A stretch of 51,192 bases of DNA from Bacillus sp. FJAT-27251 (GTDB lineage Bacteria > Bacillota > Bacilli > Bacillales > Cytobacillaceae): assembly GCF_001273925.1 (NCBI RefSeq), contig NZ_LIGG01000001.1, positions 3,185,597 to 3,236,788 on the forward strand. The letters run 5' to 3'. Made by a program: the position numbers and the translations under genes. Positions 7,046 through 16,246 of the stretch are shown here, piece after piece. Numbering within the stretch: the stretch's first letter is position 1; each line of letters begins with the position of its first letter. The notes beneath the pieces were generated by a model. That model had not been told where the DNA came from. It did no database searches and worked only from the letters and a program-made list of their open reading frames with translations.

Positions 7046-8606
7046 ATGGAGTTAGAGACTTTCCTGCATTTTCTTCATTTTGATACTGACAAGGCAAGCC
7101 CGCCCGGATGGGAAGTGGATTGGGAAGATGCTCCGCTGCCCTATAAACTTTATCGGGGCTTGCCTTCTTTTCCATTATGTCACGACACTCCGCTTACCCT
7201 TGAAGAGAAGGATTCGCCTGCAGAGCCCACAATGAGGAAAATCAGTCATTTTCTATGGCTTGTTTACGGCCTGGCGGAAATTTCACAGTCGGCGGTTCCA
7301 ACAGAAGAAGGACCTGAACTTCACCAGAGTTTCCGCCGGTTCGTTCCCTCGGGGGGGAGGGCTTTATCCCAGCGAATTATATGTATTATTGAAGATTGAG
7401 GGCCTTCCCTCCGGGGTCTACCATTATGATGCGGCCCGCCATTGCCTGGTGTTATTGCGGGAGGGACAGTATGACTCCTATCTATTCCGGGCACTGGGCG
7501 GGCGCTGTAATCTGTCAGCCTGTTTCGGCACCGTTTTTGTTTCCTCCATGTTCTGGAAGAATTTTTATAAATACAATAATTTTTCTTACCGCTTGCAAGG
7601 CTTGGATGCCGGTGTACTGATTGGACAGCTGCTGGAGGTTTCCAAGGTGTTCGGCTTCTCTTCGGGTGTCTATTTTCAATACCTGGACCGAGCGGTCAAC
7701 CATCTTCTCGGACTTGATGAAAAAGAAGAGAGTGTCTATGCGGTGATTCCGCTTAGTGTAGAACCCACAAACTGGTCATGTGCTGGAGACGCGGATTTAT
7801 CTGCCGCCGCTTTATGCAGGGACCTGCCAGAAATTCAAACCAGTCATTTTACAAAATCACAAAGAATCAAGCCGTTTCCCATGCTCACAAAGATGAATGA
7901 AGCATCGATGTTAGAGTCATCGAGATATTTTAGAAAAATGGCGGTGAGGGAAATTAAAAATGCCGGAAGCCAGTCGGTTGCTCTGCCGCGCACAGATCAG
8001 CATTCTTATGATTTGGTTTCCCTTTTCCAAAAGCGTTTCTCACCTGACAAAGATTTTGTTTTGGGAAAAATGACGTTAGCTGAGCTGGCCGAACTTCTTC
8101 AGCACGCTAAGGCTATGTATCATTACCGCAATGACCTGGATGATCTCCATGAAAATAGTGGAACACGTCTATCCATTTTTGGCTGTTTTGTAAATGTCGA
8201 GGGACTTCAAGATTGAACATATGCTTATAATGAGGCTGGACATTCACTAGAGGAGGTCAATCTGGGAGATTGCCGGCTTCTGCTGCAATCTGGGCTGGGT
8301 GCAGGGAACGTAAATATGTTCCACTTGCCGCTATGCTTCCATATAACAGGGAATCGTGACCACCTTATTCAAGAATTGGGTTACAGAGGGTACCGCATCC
8401 AGCAAATGTAGGCTGGCATGCTGACACAAAGACTGCTTTTGGCCGCATCAGCATTGGGATTAGGCGGACATCCGCTTTTGGGGTTTGACGTAAATCTGGC
8501 AGACCGGCTCAATCAATTACATGGTGTAAATAAAACAAGCCTGATTCAAATTCCGGTTGGCCATTATCAATCCCGTGCCTGGCTGCGGGGCGGTATTCGT
8601 AGCTAA
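7046..8606 (+). pseudogene. SagB-type azoline dehydrogenase, broken by one frameshift and two stops
   Basis: Coding similarity to a ~520-residue two-domain SagB/nitroreductase-type FMN dehydrogenase, which oxidises azolines to aromatic azoles in TOMM pathways, runs across the whole interval. The frame from 7046 (GGGGGCAGGG upstream) holds to a run of seven Gs at 7351-7357. One G fewer would restore P-S-G-G-G-L-Y-P-S-E-L-Y, the conserved FMN-site region. The second frame then meets an in-frame TGA at 8214-8216 and a TAG at 8409-8411, where the family has a Glu context (Q-M-[stop]-A-G-M-L-T-Q-R-L), and ends at TAA 8604-8606. Sequence after each lesion still reads as good protein, so decay is recent. 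The G-run alone could be an assembly error; three lesions together are unlikely to be. Confidence 0.85.
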
Positions 8607-8616
8607 CCCCTTATAA

Positions 8617-8653
8617 GAAAAGAGCCCTCTTGAATATTCAAGAGGGTTCTCTT
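8617..8653. terminator. bidirectional terminator at the TOMM cluster end
   Basis: A ~15-bp near-perfect stem around 8620-8634 and 8637-8653, with A/T tracts at both sides. It ends the plus-strand TOMM transcript and the convergent small gene. Confidence 0.75.
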
Positions 8654-8675
8654 AAAGCATCACACTAATGCGAAA

Positions 8676-8828
8676 TTAGAAGCAAAGTGCAGTACCCAAG
8701 CACTCTTCAAGACATTCACGAACATCCTTACGAGCTCCAAGCAATACAGCTATTACAAGGGCCAAAAACAGCAGTAGTGCAATAATGATCTCAACAAGGC
8801 TTACGGTACAATGTTTTTTGTGTCCCAT
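8676..8828 (-). CDS. 50-residue single-pass membrane peptide, unknown function
   Basis: A short open frame starts at ATG 8828 with GGAGGG seven bases upstream and ends at TAA 8676. The 50-residue product begins MGHKKHC, has one hydrophobic segment at about residues 10-31 (VSLVEIIIALLLFLALVIAV), then a charged stretch, and ends with a Cys-containing tail, CLEECLGTALCF. Four Cys in 50 residues is notable. It is convergent with the TOMM genes and separated from the broken dehydrogenase by a shared terminator. Nothing similar is recognised. A role in immunity or export for the TOMM is possible on position alone, but it could be unrelated. Confidence 0.65.
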   Translation of the reverse strand: MGHKKHCTVSLVEIIIALLLFLALVIAVLLGARKDVRECLEECLGTALCF

Positions 8829-9001
8829 GTGTTAACCCTCCATCCTCTTTATTTTTTAAGGGGTTTTTCACTCCCCCTATATTAGACAAGTTATGAAAAA
8901 GGAAGAAAGTCGGTGTTGGTTAAAAAACTATTTATTTGTAATTCCATTTTTGACCCTGTATTAGGACGATTTTCAACTGTTTTCTAGTAAAACGATTTAT
9001 G

Positions 9002-9988
9002 CTAAGTGTTCATGGATAAGATGTAATACAAGGCAGAATTATAGTTGCCGCTCTCCAGTTCCCCCGGGGTGGGAACGATAATGAATTGATCATTTCCCCC
9101 TTCTTTTTCCGGTGCCTCAGTTATGCTGTCGATATGATAAAAACGGGCAAGGACATTCATCTGGCGGGCCCAAGCTGTCCGTTCAGCAGCTGTCATTTTA
9201 TCCGACAGGGCCCAATTCCTTAACAGGGGAGTGATTTGAATGAAAATCGAATAGCCGTTGCTTAGCTGCTTCATTCTCTCTTTGCACACGCTAAGTTTTT
9301 CCCTGCTGTTACTTGCCATTGGATTGAGCTTAAGGCTTTGAGAGGCCTTATTGATCATTTCTCTTGCATTGTGGAGTTCCTGAAGCAGGTTTTTTTGCTC
9401 AGCCTCCATTTTCCACTCTTCTTTTTCTGCATTACTTTCCAGTCGGCCGGCTATGTTAATAAATCCTTCAGATAACAGCCTTGAAAATTCACTAAGGGTC
9501 TGTTCCGCCTTCTTTGTAAAATTGGGCGGGAACAGCAGCATGTGCAATAATACTGCCACTCCTAAACCTATAAGAGTATCCCTCATTCGGTCGAACGCAT
9601 AATGCTTTGTTTTCTGCTCAAATACAAAAACAAAGAGTATGGTCAAGGCGATTTGGTGCAAAACCAAACGATTAACATTAAGCCACAAGGCAATGAAAGC
9701 CCCGCACAGAATGAGCAGCCCGAGAATCCAGCCGTTTATGCTTACATGGCTTGCTATTGGGACGGTTACTAAAATGCCGATTATGGTTCCAATGAATCGG
9801 TTCACCGAAAGCCTGACCGTTTGGTCCACCGTTGACTGCAAGCCTAAAATAACCGACAGAGGCGCCAAATAAGGGTGGTGGGAGCCGGCCAATTTGGCTA
9901 TTTCCCAGGAGAGGGCGGAGCCAGCCGCCATTTTTATAATTAAAAGTGGACGATTCTCAGTTCGTTCAACGATTTTTTTCTTTTTCAT
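9002..9988 (-). CDS. FUSC / aromatic acid exporter family membrane protein
   Basis: A 328-residue protein with an N-terminal membrane half (about 15-165, five to six hydrophobic segments, containing HPYLAPLSVILGLQSTVDQT and R-L-S-V-N-R-F-I-G-T) and a C-terminal soluble helical half (about 170-328). This is the layout of the FUSC/ArAE_1 family, which includes exporters of aromatic acids and related compounds. The length fits single-module Bacillus members. ATG at 9988 with GAGG upstream. It is monocistronic, divergent from the DUF1259 gene. The substrate cannot be read from sequence. Confidence 0.85.
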   Translation of the reverse strand: MKKKKIVERTENRPLLIIKMAAGSALSWEIAKLAGSHHPYLAPLSVILGLQSTVDQTVRLSVNRFIGTIIGILVTVPIASHVSINGWILGLLILCGAFIALWLNVNRLVLHQIALTILFVFVFEQKTKHYAFDRMRDTLIGLGVAVLLHMLLFPPNFTKKAEQTLSEFSRLLSEGFINIAGRLESNAEKEEWKMEAEQKNLLQELHNAREMINKASQSLKLNPMASNSREKLSVCKERMKQLSNGYSIFIQITPLLRNWALSDKMTAAERTAWARQMNVLARFYHIDSITEAPEKEGGNDQFIIVPTPGELESGNYNSALYYILSMNT

Positions 9989-10139
9989 AATAACCTCATA
10001 AAATGATTTTTAAAATAGTATTTTTCCCCGCCCGGTTTTTATGTATGAAGGTCGTTTGGCAACAATTCATCATACTGGCATAAAAAGAAACATAGACTTA
10101 CACCGTATGGATAATTGGTGAACCGGGAGTGGTTGGAGC

Positions 10140-10541
10140 ATGAATGACTTTCATCATGTCTGTTCGCAGTTTGGCAAGATCCTTAACGGAAAGACAACAG
10201 TAAAAAACGGTGCATGCCAGGTATCGATAGACCGAAAAATGAACGTGACAGTCCAAGGCAAACTTAGCCATACGGTCATGCCGATTGAGCTTGTTTTTGA
10301 ATCAATCGATGAAAAGGGGATTGCCTTAAACCTGGCGGAAATCGCCATTTTGGAGCATGAGATTCCAAGGTTTATGCACTCTGTTGTCCAGGGAGGAATG
10401 ATTGTTTCGGCGCTGCATAATCATTGGCTGTTTACCAGCCCGAACATTATGTATCTCCATGTACAATCGGTTGAGCCTCCTCTTGATTTTGCCAGGAAAA
10501 TGGCTTATTCCCTTTCCTTCCTTGAGAAGGCTTCAAATTAA
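10140..10541 (+). CDS. DUF1259 domain protein
   Basis: A 133-residue protein that is a single DUF1259 (LppY/LpqO-type) domain. The conserved parts are F-G-K-I-L-N-G near the N-terminus, an E-x-A-I-L-E-x-E-I-P-x-F motif in the middle, and S-A-L-H-N-H-W-L-F with two adjacent His. The paired histidines could bind metal; that is a guess. No signal peptide is present, in contrast to lipoprotein members. It precedes the xanthine dehydrogenase operon by 50 bases on the same strand and might be co-transcribed, but no functional tie is known. Confidence 0.8.
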   Translation: MNDFHHVCSQFGKILNGKTTVKNGACQVSIDRKMNVTVQGKLSHTVMPIELVFESIDEKGIALNLAEIAILEHEIPRFMHSVVQGGMIVSALHNHWLFTSPNIMYLHVQSVEPPLDFARKMAYSLSFLEKASN

Positions 10542-10591
10542 AAAGATTTGATAGTCTTTCAAAATAAACTGATTAAGAAGGCGGAGATATA

Positions 10592-11641
10592 GTGGATGAT
10601 ATCTTCCCGGTAGTCCAAGCGCTTACAGAAGCTCAAGGGAAAAAAGTGCTGGTAACTATTTTGGATGTAAATGGGTCTGCCTATAAAAAAGAAGGTTCCT
10701 GCATGCTAATTTTGGAGGAAGGATCCACAATAGGAGTTTTAAGCGGCGGCTGTCTGGAAGAAGATTTAAAAATCCGTGCTCAAGAAGTGTGTAAAACCGG
10801 AAAATGTTTGCTCGTCATATACGATTTGAACGATGAAGCTGACACGTTGTGGGGATACGGAAACGGCTGCCCTGGCAGGGTAACCATCCTGCTCGAGCCC
10901 GTCACAGTTCAGCTGGAAAAGGATCTGTTCAAGTTAAAGGATTTCATTGAAACAGGTGTTCCAGTGATAGGGATAAAAGAACTGCCGCCCGGGAAGTGCC
11001 AAGTGCTGAATGCGTTTATTCCCTTAAACGGAGAGGTTTTTGGCATTTGGAAAGAAGAGCAGGAAGGCAACCTTCGGAAAAACATCAAGGAAGCAGTTTC
11101 TTTCATGAAAAAGTCTGGGATGCATCTGCTGTCTGGGCAAACAACACCTGTATTTATTCATACCTATCCTCCGCGTCCAAGATTAATCGTTTTTGGGGCA
11201 GGGGCCGATAGTAAACCACTCGTATCTCTCGCAGCACGGATTGGCTTTTATGTGGTGGTATGTGACTGGAGGCCTTCTTATTGCACAAAGGAAAAATTTC
11301 CGGATGCTGCAGAGCATTTGGCGGGATTCCCGGGAGAACTCGCAAAAAAACTTGAAGTGCAAAATAGTGATTCCTGCGTGGTTATGTCCCACCATTTTCA
11401 CAAGGACAAGGAATTCCTTGAAAGTATATGCTCCCATCACTTTCGTTATCTGGGAATAATGGGAACGAGCAGCCGAACAGAAAGCCTGTTTGAAAATAGG
11501 GGAATACCGGAATACATCCACGCGCCAATCGGGCTTTCTATTGGTGCGAAGGGACCAGAGGAAATTGCTGTCAGTATCGTGGCGGAGCTGATTAAAGCAT
11601 ACCGCAAAGACGCAGGGGAAGCCTCATGGGTACGGGGGTGA
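10592..11641 (+). CDS. pucA: XdhC/PucA-type xanthine dehydrogenase maturation factor
   Basis: A 349-residue XdhC/CoxI-family protein, needed to insert or sulfurate the molybdenum cofactor in xanthine dehydrogenase. The N-terminal XdhC domain carries SGGCLE (51-56) and GCPG (92-95). A C-terminal Rossmann domain starts at R-L-I-V-F-G-A-G-A (about 197-205). GTG start at 10592, with AGGCGGAGA upstream. It overlaps the following cytidylyltransferase-like gene by 16 bases. In B. subtilis the equivalent, pucA, opens the pucABCDE operon; the same position here supports the symbol. Confidence 0.88.
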   Translation: MDDIFPVVQALTEAQGKKVLVTILDVNGSAYKKEGSCMLILEEGSTIGVLSGGCLEEDLKIRAQEVCKTGKCLLVIYDLNDEADTLWGYGNGCPGRVTILLEPVTVQLEKDLFKLKDFIETGVPVIGIKELPPGKCQVLNAFIPLNGEVFGIWKEEQEGNLRKNIKEAVSFMKKSGMHLLSGQTTPVFIHTYPPRPRLIVFGAGADSKPLVSLAARIGFYVVVCDWRPSYCTKEKFPDAAEHLAGFPGELAKKLEVQNSDSCVVMSHHFHKDKEFLESICSHHFRYLGIMGTSSRTESLFENRGIPEYIHAPIGLSIGAKGPEEIAVSIVAELIKAYRKDAGEASWVRG

Positions 11642-12279
11642 TTGCCGGCGTGTATCTTGCTGCCGGAAGCAGCAAAAGAATGGGGCGCAACAAGCTTGCC
11701 CTCCCTTTAGGTAACGGGATTCTCGGGAGTGCGGCCCTTCATGCTGCCGTCCATTCGAATCTTGACCATATCATTGTTGTCACGAAATCGGATGGGATTC
11801 CCACCTGGATTCATGAACAATTGAAAACTGAATACCGTGAAAAGTGGTCGTGTGTTTTTTGTGCCGATGCGGAGCAAGGACAGAGCCATTCGTTGAAAAG
11901 CGGTGTGAAAAAGGCTTTGGAAATGGACTGCAGCGCCATCCTGGTCCTGCTCGCCGACCAGCCTTATGTAACGGCTGAAATGATAAACAGAGTATTGGGA
12001 GAATACAAAAAAAAACAGCATGTTTCTTTTGTATCTTCCTGCTTTGAAGGGGTTTCCAGGCCGCCCGTCCTGTTTTCAAGGGCAATGTTTCCCCATCTAT
12101 TGGGACTGGAGGGGGATGAAGGCGCCCGCAAACTCATCAAAGACAAAAAAGGCATTCTAATCGATTTTTACAATGAATCTTATTTTATCGATATAGATAC
12201 CGCAGAGGACTATTCTACTCTGAAACATGAAAGTCAGAGGAAAAAATTTTGTGGAATCAAAAATGACCCCACATCTTAG
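11626..12279 (+). CDS. pucB: MobA-like nucleotidyltransferase for molybdenum cofactor (PucB type)
   Basis: A 217-residue NTP-transferase-like protein. The nucleotide-binding signature LAAGSSKRMGRNKLALPLG lies at about 9-27, L-V-L-L-A-D-Q-P-Y follows near 105-113, and the substrate-side motif S-R-P-P-V-L-F is near 145. Proteins of this type cytidylate or otherwise finish the molybdopterin cofactor for xanthine dehydrogenases. It overlaps the upstream pucA-like gene and ends 12 bases before the large subunit gene, so it is within one operon. Family firm; exact nucleotide not determinable. Confidence 0.87.
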   Translation: MGTGVIAGVYLAAGSSKRMGRNKLALPLGNGILGSAALHAAVHSNLDHIIVVTKSDGIPTWIHEQLKTEYREKWSCVFCADAEQGQSHSLKSGVKKALEMDCSAILVLLADQPYVTAEMINRVLGEYKKKQHVSFVSSCFEGVSRPPVLFSRAMFPHLLGLEGDEGARKLIKDKKGILIDFYNESYFIDIDTAEDYSTLKHESQRKKFCGIKNDPTS

Positions 12280-12291
12280 AACGGGAGAATC

Positions 12292-14616
12292 ATGATGGAG
12301 ATAATCGGGAAAAGCGTTGTCAGAAAAGAGGCTCACAGAAAGGTTACCGGCAGGGCGAAATATACCGATGACGTCCAAAGTTCCGGAATGCTGCATGCGG
12401 CACTGCTGCCAAGCCCATGGGCCCACGCGAAAATAACAAGCATAGAAACATCAGATGCCAGGAAAGTGCCTGGCGTAAGAGCAATCCTTACCGGCGGGTC
12501 CTTTCCGTTAACTGGTGAGGAAATTCGTGACCGCCCGCCTATCGCCTCCGACCGAGTCCGCTATTACGGAGAGCCGGTAGCCTTGGTTGTGGCCGATAAT
12601 ATCGTGACGGCCAAAAAAGCGGCACGGCGAATCAAGGTGACGTACGAACATCTTCCTGTTGTCAATTCAGCAGCAGAAGCCTTTGAAAAAGATGCTCCCC
12701 TGGTACATGAACAGCTCGGTTCATACGATGTAAAAGAGCGGATTTTTCCCGTACCGGGGACCAATATCGCCCACCGTTCGAAAATACGGAAAGGGGATAT
12801 GGGGCTAGGCTGGGAAAACAGCAAAGTTGTGGCGGAAGCCAGTTTTTCTTTTTCGCCATCGGACCATGCTGCGATGGAAACAAGGTGTGCGATATGTGAA
12901 ATCCGGCCTGGAGAAGAGATTATCATTTCTACTTCTTCACAGGCACCTTATATGGTAAAAAAACTGATCAGCGCTTATTTTGGGGAAGAGATTGGGAAAA
13001 TTGTTGTCCACACTCCGTTTGTAGGCGGGGGATATGGGGGGAAAGCAACCGTCCAGCAGGAAATTCTCGCCTATTTGGCTTCAAAGTCTGTCGGAGGAAG
13101 GCCGGTAAAGCTTTTATACATGAGAGAGGAAGATCTGACTACTGCATCCTGCCATATTGGTCTTGATGCAAAAGTAAAGCTTGGCTGTTCCCTGGATGGC
13201 AAACTAACGGCAGCAGAAATCTTCTATCTGTTTGATGGAGGGGCGTACTCGGATAAATCAGTCGACCTCAGCAGGGCGGCATCCGTGGATTGCACAGGGC
13301 CCTATAATATTGAAAATGTGTGGTGCGATTCCTACTGCATGTACACAAATCATCCTTATGCCGGGCCGTTCAGAGGCTTTTCCCATTCCGAATTATCCTT
13401 TGCCATTGAGCGGACCATGGACATTCTTGCAGAAAAACTTCAAATGGACCCCCTTGAACTAAGGTATAAAAATGCCATCCGGCCAGGGGATTCAACTCCG
13501 ACCCAATATGTTCTCAATTCAAGTACGGTAGGGAACCTCCCGGCATGCATTGACAGGCTCAGGGAGTTGATTAACTGGCCGGAGGGCAAAATTGTCGAAG
13601 TAAACGACCGATTGCTGCGTGTAAAAGGGGTCAGCTGCAGCTGGAAAACGTCGACAATTGAATCCGATGCTAGTTCGGGGGTTGTGCTCACCTTTAATCC
13701 CGATGGAAGCGTGAATTTAATGTCAGGTGTTGTGGAAATCGGAACAGGTACGAAAACTGTACTGGCACAAATACTCGCTGAAAAGCTCAAAATGGATGTG
13801 AATCAGGTCCATGTGCGGATGCAGGTGGATACGCAGACAACCCCGGAGCACTGGAAAACAGTGGCCTCCCGCGGCACCTTCATGGCTGGCAGGGCCGTCC
13901 TTGAAGCAGCCGATGATGTCATCAAACAGATTAAGGAAGTGGCTTCATGTGTGTTAAGGGTTTCAGGAAAAGATTTGGAGGTGGCCGGCGGCCGGGTCTT
14001 CTTGAGGGATGATCCCTCCATTGGAATAAATTTTCCCAATATTGTCTATGGGTATCAATATCCAAATGGAAATGCAATCGGCGGTCAAATTATTGGCAGA
14101 GGCAACTATACCTTAAGGGGACTGACTCATCTGGATCCCGAAACGGGAGCTGGAAAGCCAGGCCCAGAATGGACGGTTACTGCCCATGCAGTCGAGGTAG
14201 AATTCGACCGGCGAGATTACACGTATAAAATTCTTAAAGCGGTGTCTGTCATCGATATCGGAAAGGTACTGAATGACAAGGCCGCGAGAGGGCAGGTCAT
14301 GGGAGCGATGAGCATGGGACTGAGCTTTGCGGGAAGGGAGACCTTTGTTTTTGATGAATATGGCCGGATCATGAACCCACAGCTGCGAACGTACCGTCCC
14401 ATCCATTTCGGGGAGAATCCGGAATACATTGTTGATTTTGTGGAAACACCCCATTTGGAGGCACCGTATGGGGCACGCGGTGTTGGCGAACACGGCCTCC
14501 TGGGGATGCCTGCTGCACTTGGCAACTGCCTTTCAACAGCAGCCGGTGTTTCCTTGCACTATCTGCCCCTCACTCCCGAGTTGATTTGGCGAACAAAGGC
14601 AGGCGGTAAGCCATGA
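12292..14616 (+). CDS. pucD: xanthine dehydrogenase molybdopterin-binding subunit
   Basis: A 774-residue large subunit of the xanthine oxidase family that binds Mo-molybdopterin and hydroxylates hypoxanthine/xanthine. The N-terminal hammerhead domain (1-110) begins I-G-K-S-V-V-R-K-E-A. The cofactor-contact motif V-G-G-G-Y-G-G-K is near residue 245, G-P-F-R-G-F near 360, and the catalytic Glu lies in R-G-V-G-E-H-G-L near residue 735. ATG ATG start after GGGAGAATC. Its end overlaps the FAD subunit start by 4 bases. The 2Fe-2S and FAD functions are on separate downstream genes, as in the Bacillus puc system. Confidence 0.92.
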   Translation: MMEIIGKSVVRKEAHRKVTGRAKYTDDVQSSGMLHAALLPSPWAHAKITSIETSDARKVPGVRAILTGGSFPLTGEEIRDRPPIASDRVRYYGEPVALVVADNIVTAKKAARRIKVTYEHLPVVNSAAEAFEKDAPLVHEQLGSYDVKERIFPVPGTNIAHRSKIRKGDMGLGWENSKVVAEASFSFSPSDHAAMETRCAICEIRPGEEIIISTSSQAPYMVKKLISAYFGEEIGKIVVHTPFVGGGYGGKATVQQEILAYLASKSVGGRPVKLLYMREEDLTTASCHIGLDAKVKLGCSLDGKLTAAEIFYLFDGGAYSDKSVDLSRAASVDCTGPYNIENVWCDSYCMYTNHPYAGPFRGFSHSELSFAIERTMDILAEKLQMDPLELRYKNAIRPGDSTPTQYVLNSSTVGNLPACIDRLRELINWPEGKIVEVNDRLLRVKGVSCSWKTSTIESDASSGVVLTFNPDGSVNLMSGVVEIGTGTKTVLAQILAEKLKMDVNQVHVRMQVDTQTTPEHWKTVASRGTFMAGRAVLEAADDVIKQIKEVASCVLRVSGKDLEVAGGRVFLRDDPSIGINFPNIVYGYQYPNGNAIGGQIIGRGNYTLRGLTHLDPETGAGKPGPEWTVTAHAVEVEFDRRDYTYKILKAVSVIDIGKVLNDKAARGQVMGAMSMGLSFAGRETFVFDEYGRIMNPQLRTYRPIHFGENPEYIVDFVETPHLEAPYGARGVGEHGLLGMPAALGNCLSTAAGVSLHYLPLTPELIWRTKAGGKP

Positions 14617-15458
14617 TTCCATTTGATTTTGACTATTATCGTCCGAATTCCCTGCAAGATGCAGGTATGCTGTTCCAGACCTTAAGAAAAGAAGAAAAAA
14701 AGCCCAAGTTTTTTTCAGGCGGCACGGAAATTATTACACTTGGCAGGTTGATGCTTGAACACACGGATGCCGTGATTGATATCAAGTCCATTCCGGAATG
14801 CAGAGTGATGGAATTTGCTGAAGATCATCTAGTATTGGGTGCGGCCCTGTCATTGACGGAAATTGAAGCGGCCAATCCTTTTCCCTTGCTAACCAAAACG
14901 GCGAGTGAGGTGGCCGATCATACTGCACGCAATAAAATTACGCTGGGCGGGAATATTTGCGGGAGAATCTTTTACAGAGAAGCTGTCCTGCCTTTTTTGC
15001 TGTCTGACAGCCATGCAGTCATAGCAGGAAGGCAGGGCTATAAAGTCGTTCCCATCAATGAAGTATTTCAGCAACAGCTGCAGTTGGATGAAGGAGAGTT
15101 CCTTGTCCAAATGATTACGGAAAAGCAGTATCTTTCGGCTCCATCGGTTTCAATCAAACGGAGAAGGCAGTGGAATACAGGCTACCCACTCGTGACAGTT
15201 GCGGCCATGCAAGCAGAAAACGGAATCAGGCTGGCATTCAGCGGGATTTGCCCGTTTCCTTTCCGGTCGGAGGAAATGGAAAGGGAAATTAATAAAAGCG
15301 GCGCCAGTCCCCTGGAGCGAGTCGAAAAAGCTGTTGCCATGCTGCCGGGGCCTATCCTGAATGATTCGGAAGGTTCAGCGGATTATCGGATATTTGTCGT
15401 CAGGAATACTCTTCTTGATATCATTGATTATTTGGAGAGCGCAGGTGGGCTGGAATGA
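14613..15458 (+). CDS. pucC: xanthine dehydrogenase FAD-binding subunit
   Basis: A 281-residue CO-dehydrogenase-type FAD protein (medium subunit). It carries F-S-G-G-T-E at 36-41 for pyrophosphate contact and A-R-N-K-I-T-L-G-G-N-I at about 106-116 (the family's T-x-G-G-N loop), followed by a C-terminal domain. It passes electrons from the 2Fe-2S subunit to NAD+. ATG overlaps the upstream stop (ATGA) and its own end overlaps the next ATG, so the three structural genes are tightly coupled. Confidence 0.9.
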   Translation: MIPFDFDYYRPNSLQDAGMLFQTLRKEEKKPKFFSGGTEIITLGRLMLEHTDAVIDIKSIPECRVMEFAEDHLVLGAALSLTEIEAANPFPLLTKTASEVADHTARNKITLGGNICGRIFYREAVLPFLLSDSHAVIAGRQGYKVVPINEVFQQQLQLDEGEFLVQMITEKQYLSAPSVSIKRRRQWNTGYPLVTVAAMQAENGIRLAFSGICPFPFRSEEMEREINKSGASPLERVEKAVAMLPGPILNDSEGSADYRIFVVRNTLLDIIDYLESAGGLE

Positions 15459-15928
15459 GGCAGCAGATCAGGCTAATGGTGAATGGCGAGGAACGTGAGA
15501 TCATTATAAGGCCTGCTGATACCCTGTTGTATGCGATTCGGGTACCGCTTGGATTAACAGGTGCCAAGCCCGGGTGTTTAAATGGCGACTGCGGGGCATG
15601 TACGGTCCTGGTGGACGGAATGGCGATGAAATCTTGCCTGATGCTTGCGATAGAAGGCATTGGTCAAAATATCGTTACTATTGAAGGGTTAGAGGATACA
15701 CCAATTCAACAAGCATTTGTCAAGCATTTCGCGTTTCAGTGCGGCTACTGTACCCCGGGTTTCATCATAAACTGCGAATCGCTGCTCCGTCATCATCCCG
15801 CCCCTGATGACGAAACAATCAAAGAATGGCTCGAATCCAACATTTGCCGCTGCACAGGGTACAAGGAAATAGAAAGTGCCGTAAAGGAAGCAGCAAAGAG
15901 GGGAGGGAACAAAGGGGAAACAGGATAA
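15455..15928 (+). CDS. pucE: xanthine dehydrogenase 2Fe-2S subunit
   Basis: A 157-residue small subunit with two [2Fe-2S] clusters. The N-terminal plant-ferredoxin-like cluster ligands are in C-L-N-G-D-C-G-A-C (about 44-52) with a further Cys near 64. The C-terminal cluster ligands are C-G-Y-C (about 98-101) and C-R-C (about 133-135, within N-I-C-R-C-T-G-Y). It carries electrons from the molybdenum site to FAD. It is the last gene of the operon; a weak hairpin follows near 15997. Length is standard for the family. Confidence 0.92.
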   Translation: MRQQIRLMVNGEEREIIIRPADTLLYAIRVPLGLTGAKPGCLNGDCGACTVLVDGMAMKSCLMLAIEGIGQNIVTIEGLEDTPIQQAFVKHFAFQCGYCTPGFIINCESLLRHHPAPDDETIKEWLESNICRCTGYKEIESAVKEAAKRGGNKGETG

Positions 15929-15996
15929 CTTTAGGTGATCGATCCACTGCAGCTGAAGGCATTCCAAAAATTTACTGACATCACTCAGATTGTTAA

Positions 15997-16038
15997 GGGG
16001 AAGGACACCCCAGACGTTTACACCCTTCCCCCTAGCTT
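15997..16038 (+). terminator. possible terminator of the xanthine dehydrogenase operon
   Basis: GGGGAAGG (15997-16004) pairs with CCTTCCCC (16024-16031) across a 19-base loop. Only a loose T-rich stretch follows, so this is a weak call. The rest of 15929-16120 holds nothing else recognisable. Confidence 0.4.
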
Positions 16039-16120
16039 GCTTCTTTTAACCCATTCACCAATGAGGGTTTTTAACTGAATTACGGAGCCTATGGTATAAA
16101 AGTCATGTTTGTTATATTAA

Positions 16121-16147
16121 CTTAGTTTATCGATTGCACGAACTAAT
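16121..16147. promoter_or_regulatory. XylR operator of the xylose porter promoter
   Basis: TTAGTT (16122-16127) and AACTAA (16141-16146) form an inverted repeat with a 13-base spacer. This is the same half-sites and spacing as the known B. subtilis xyl operator, and as two further sites at 21560 and 24674. It covers the -35 box of the porter promoter, so binding should block transcription. Confidence 0.85.
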
Positions 16148-16162
16148 ATAGAGGTATACAAT
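16134..16162 (+). promoter_or_regulatory. sigma-A promoter of the xylose porter gene
   Basis: TTGCAC (16134-16139) and TACAAT (16157-16162) are separated by 17 bases. The -35 lies inside the XylR operator. A transcript starting near 16169 would have a ~150-base leader. Confidence 0.7.
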
Positions 16163-16246
16163 ATATAGAAAATGGTTTGTACAGAAAGGGGGAGAAGGGC
16201 GGATTCATATGAAGATTTAAAAATGTTGTTTCCTGTTTTCACTATA

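Noticed and set aside
7351-7357. The G-run as a phase-variable switch for the dehydrogenase
   Set aside because: Slippage could restore the first frame, but the downstream TGA and TAG would still stop translation, so reversible switching cannot rescue the full protein.
15929-16120. Possible riboswitch or attenuator between the xanthine dehydrogenase operon and the porter
   Set aside because: Only a weak 8-bp hairpin was found, with no conserved purine-riboswitch core; the porter promoter lies downstream of it.
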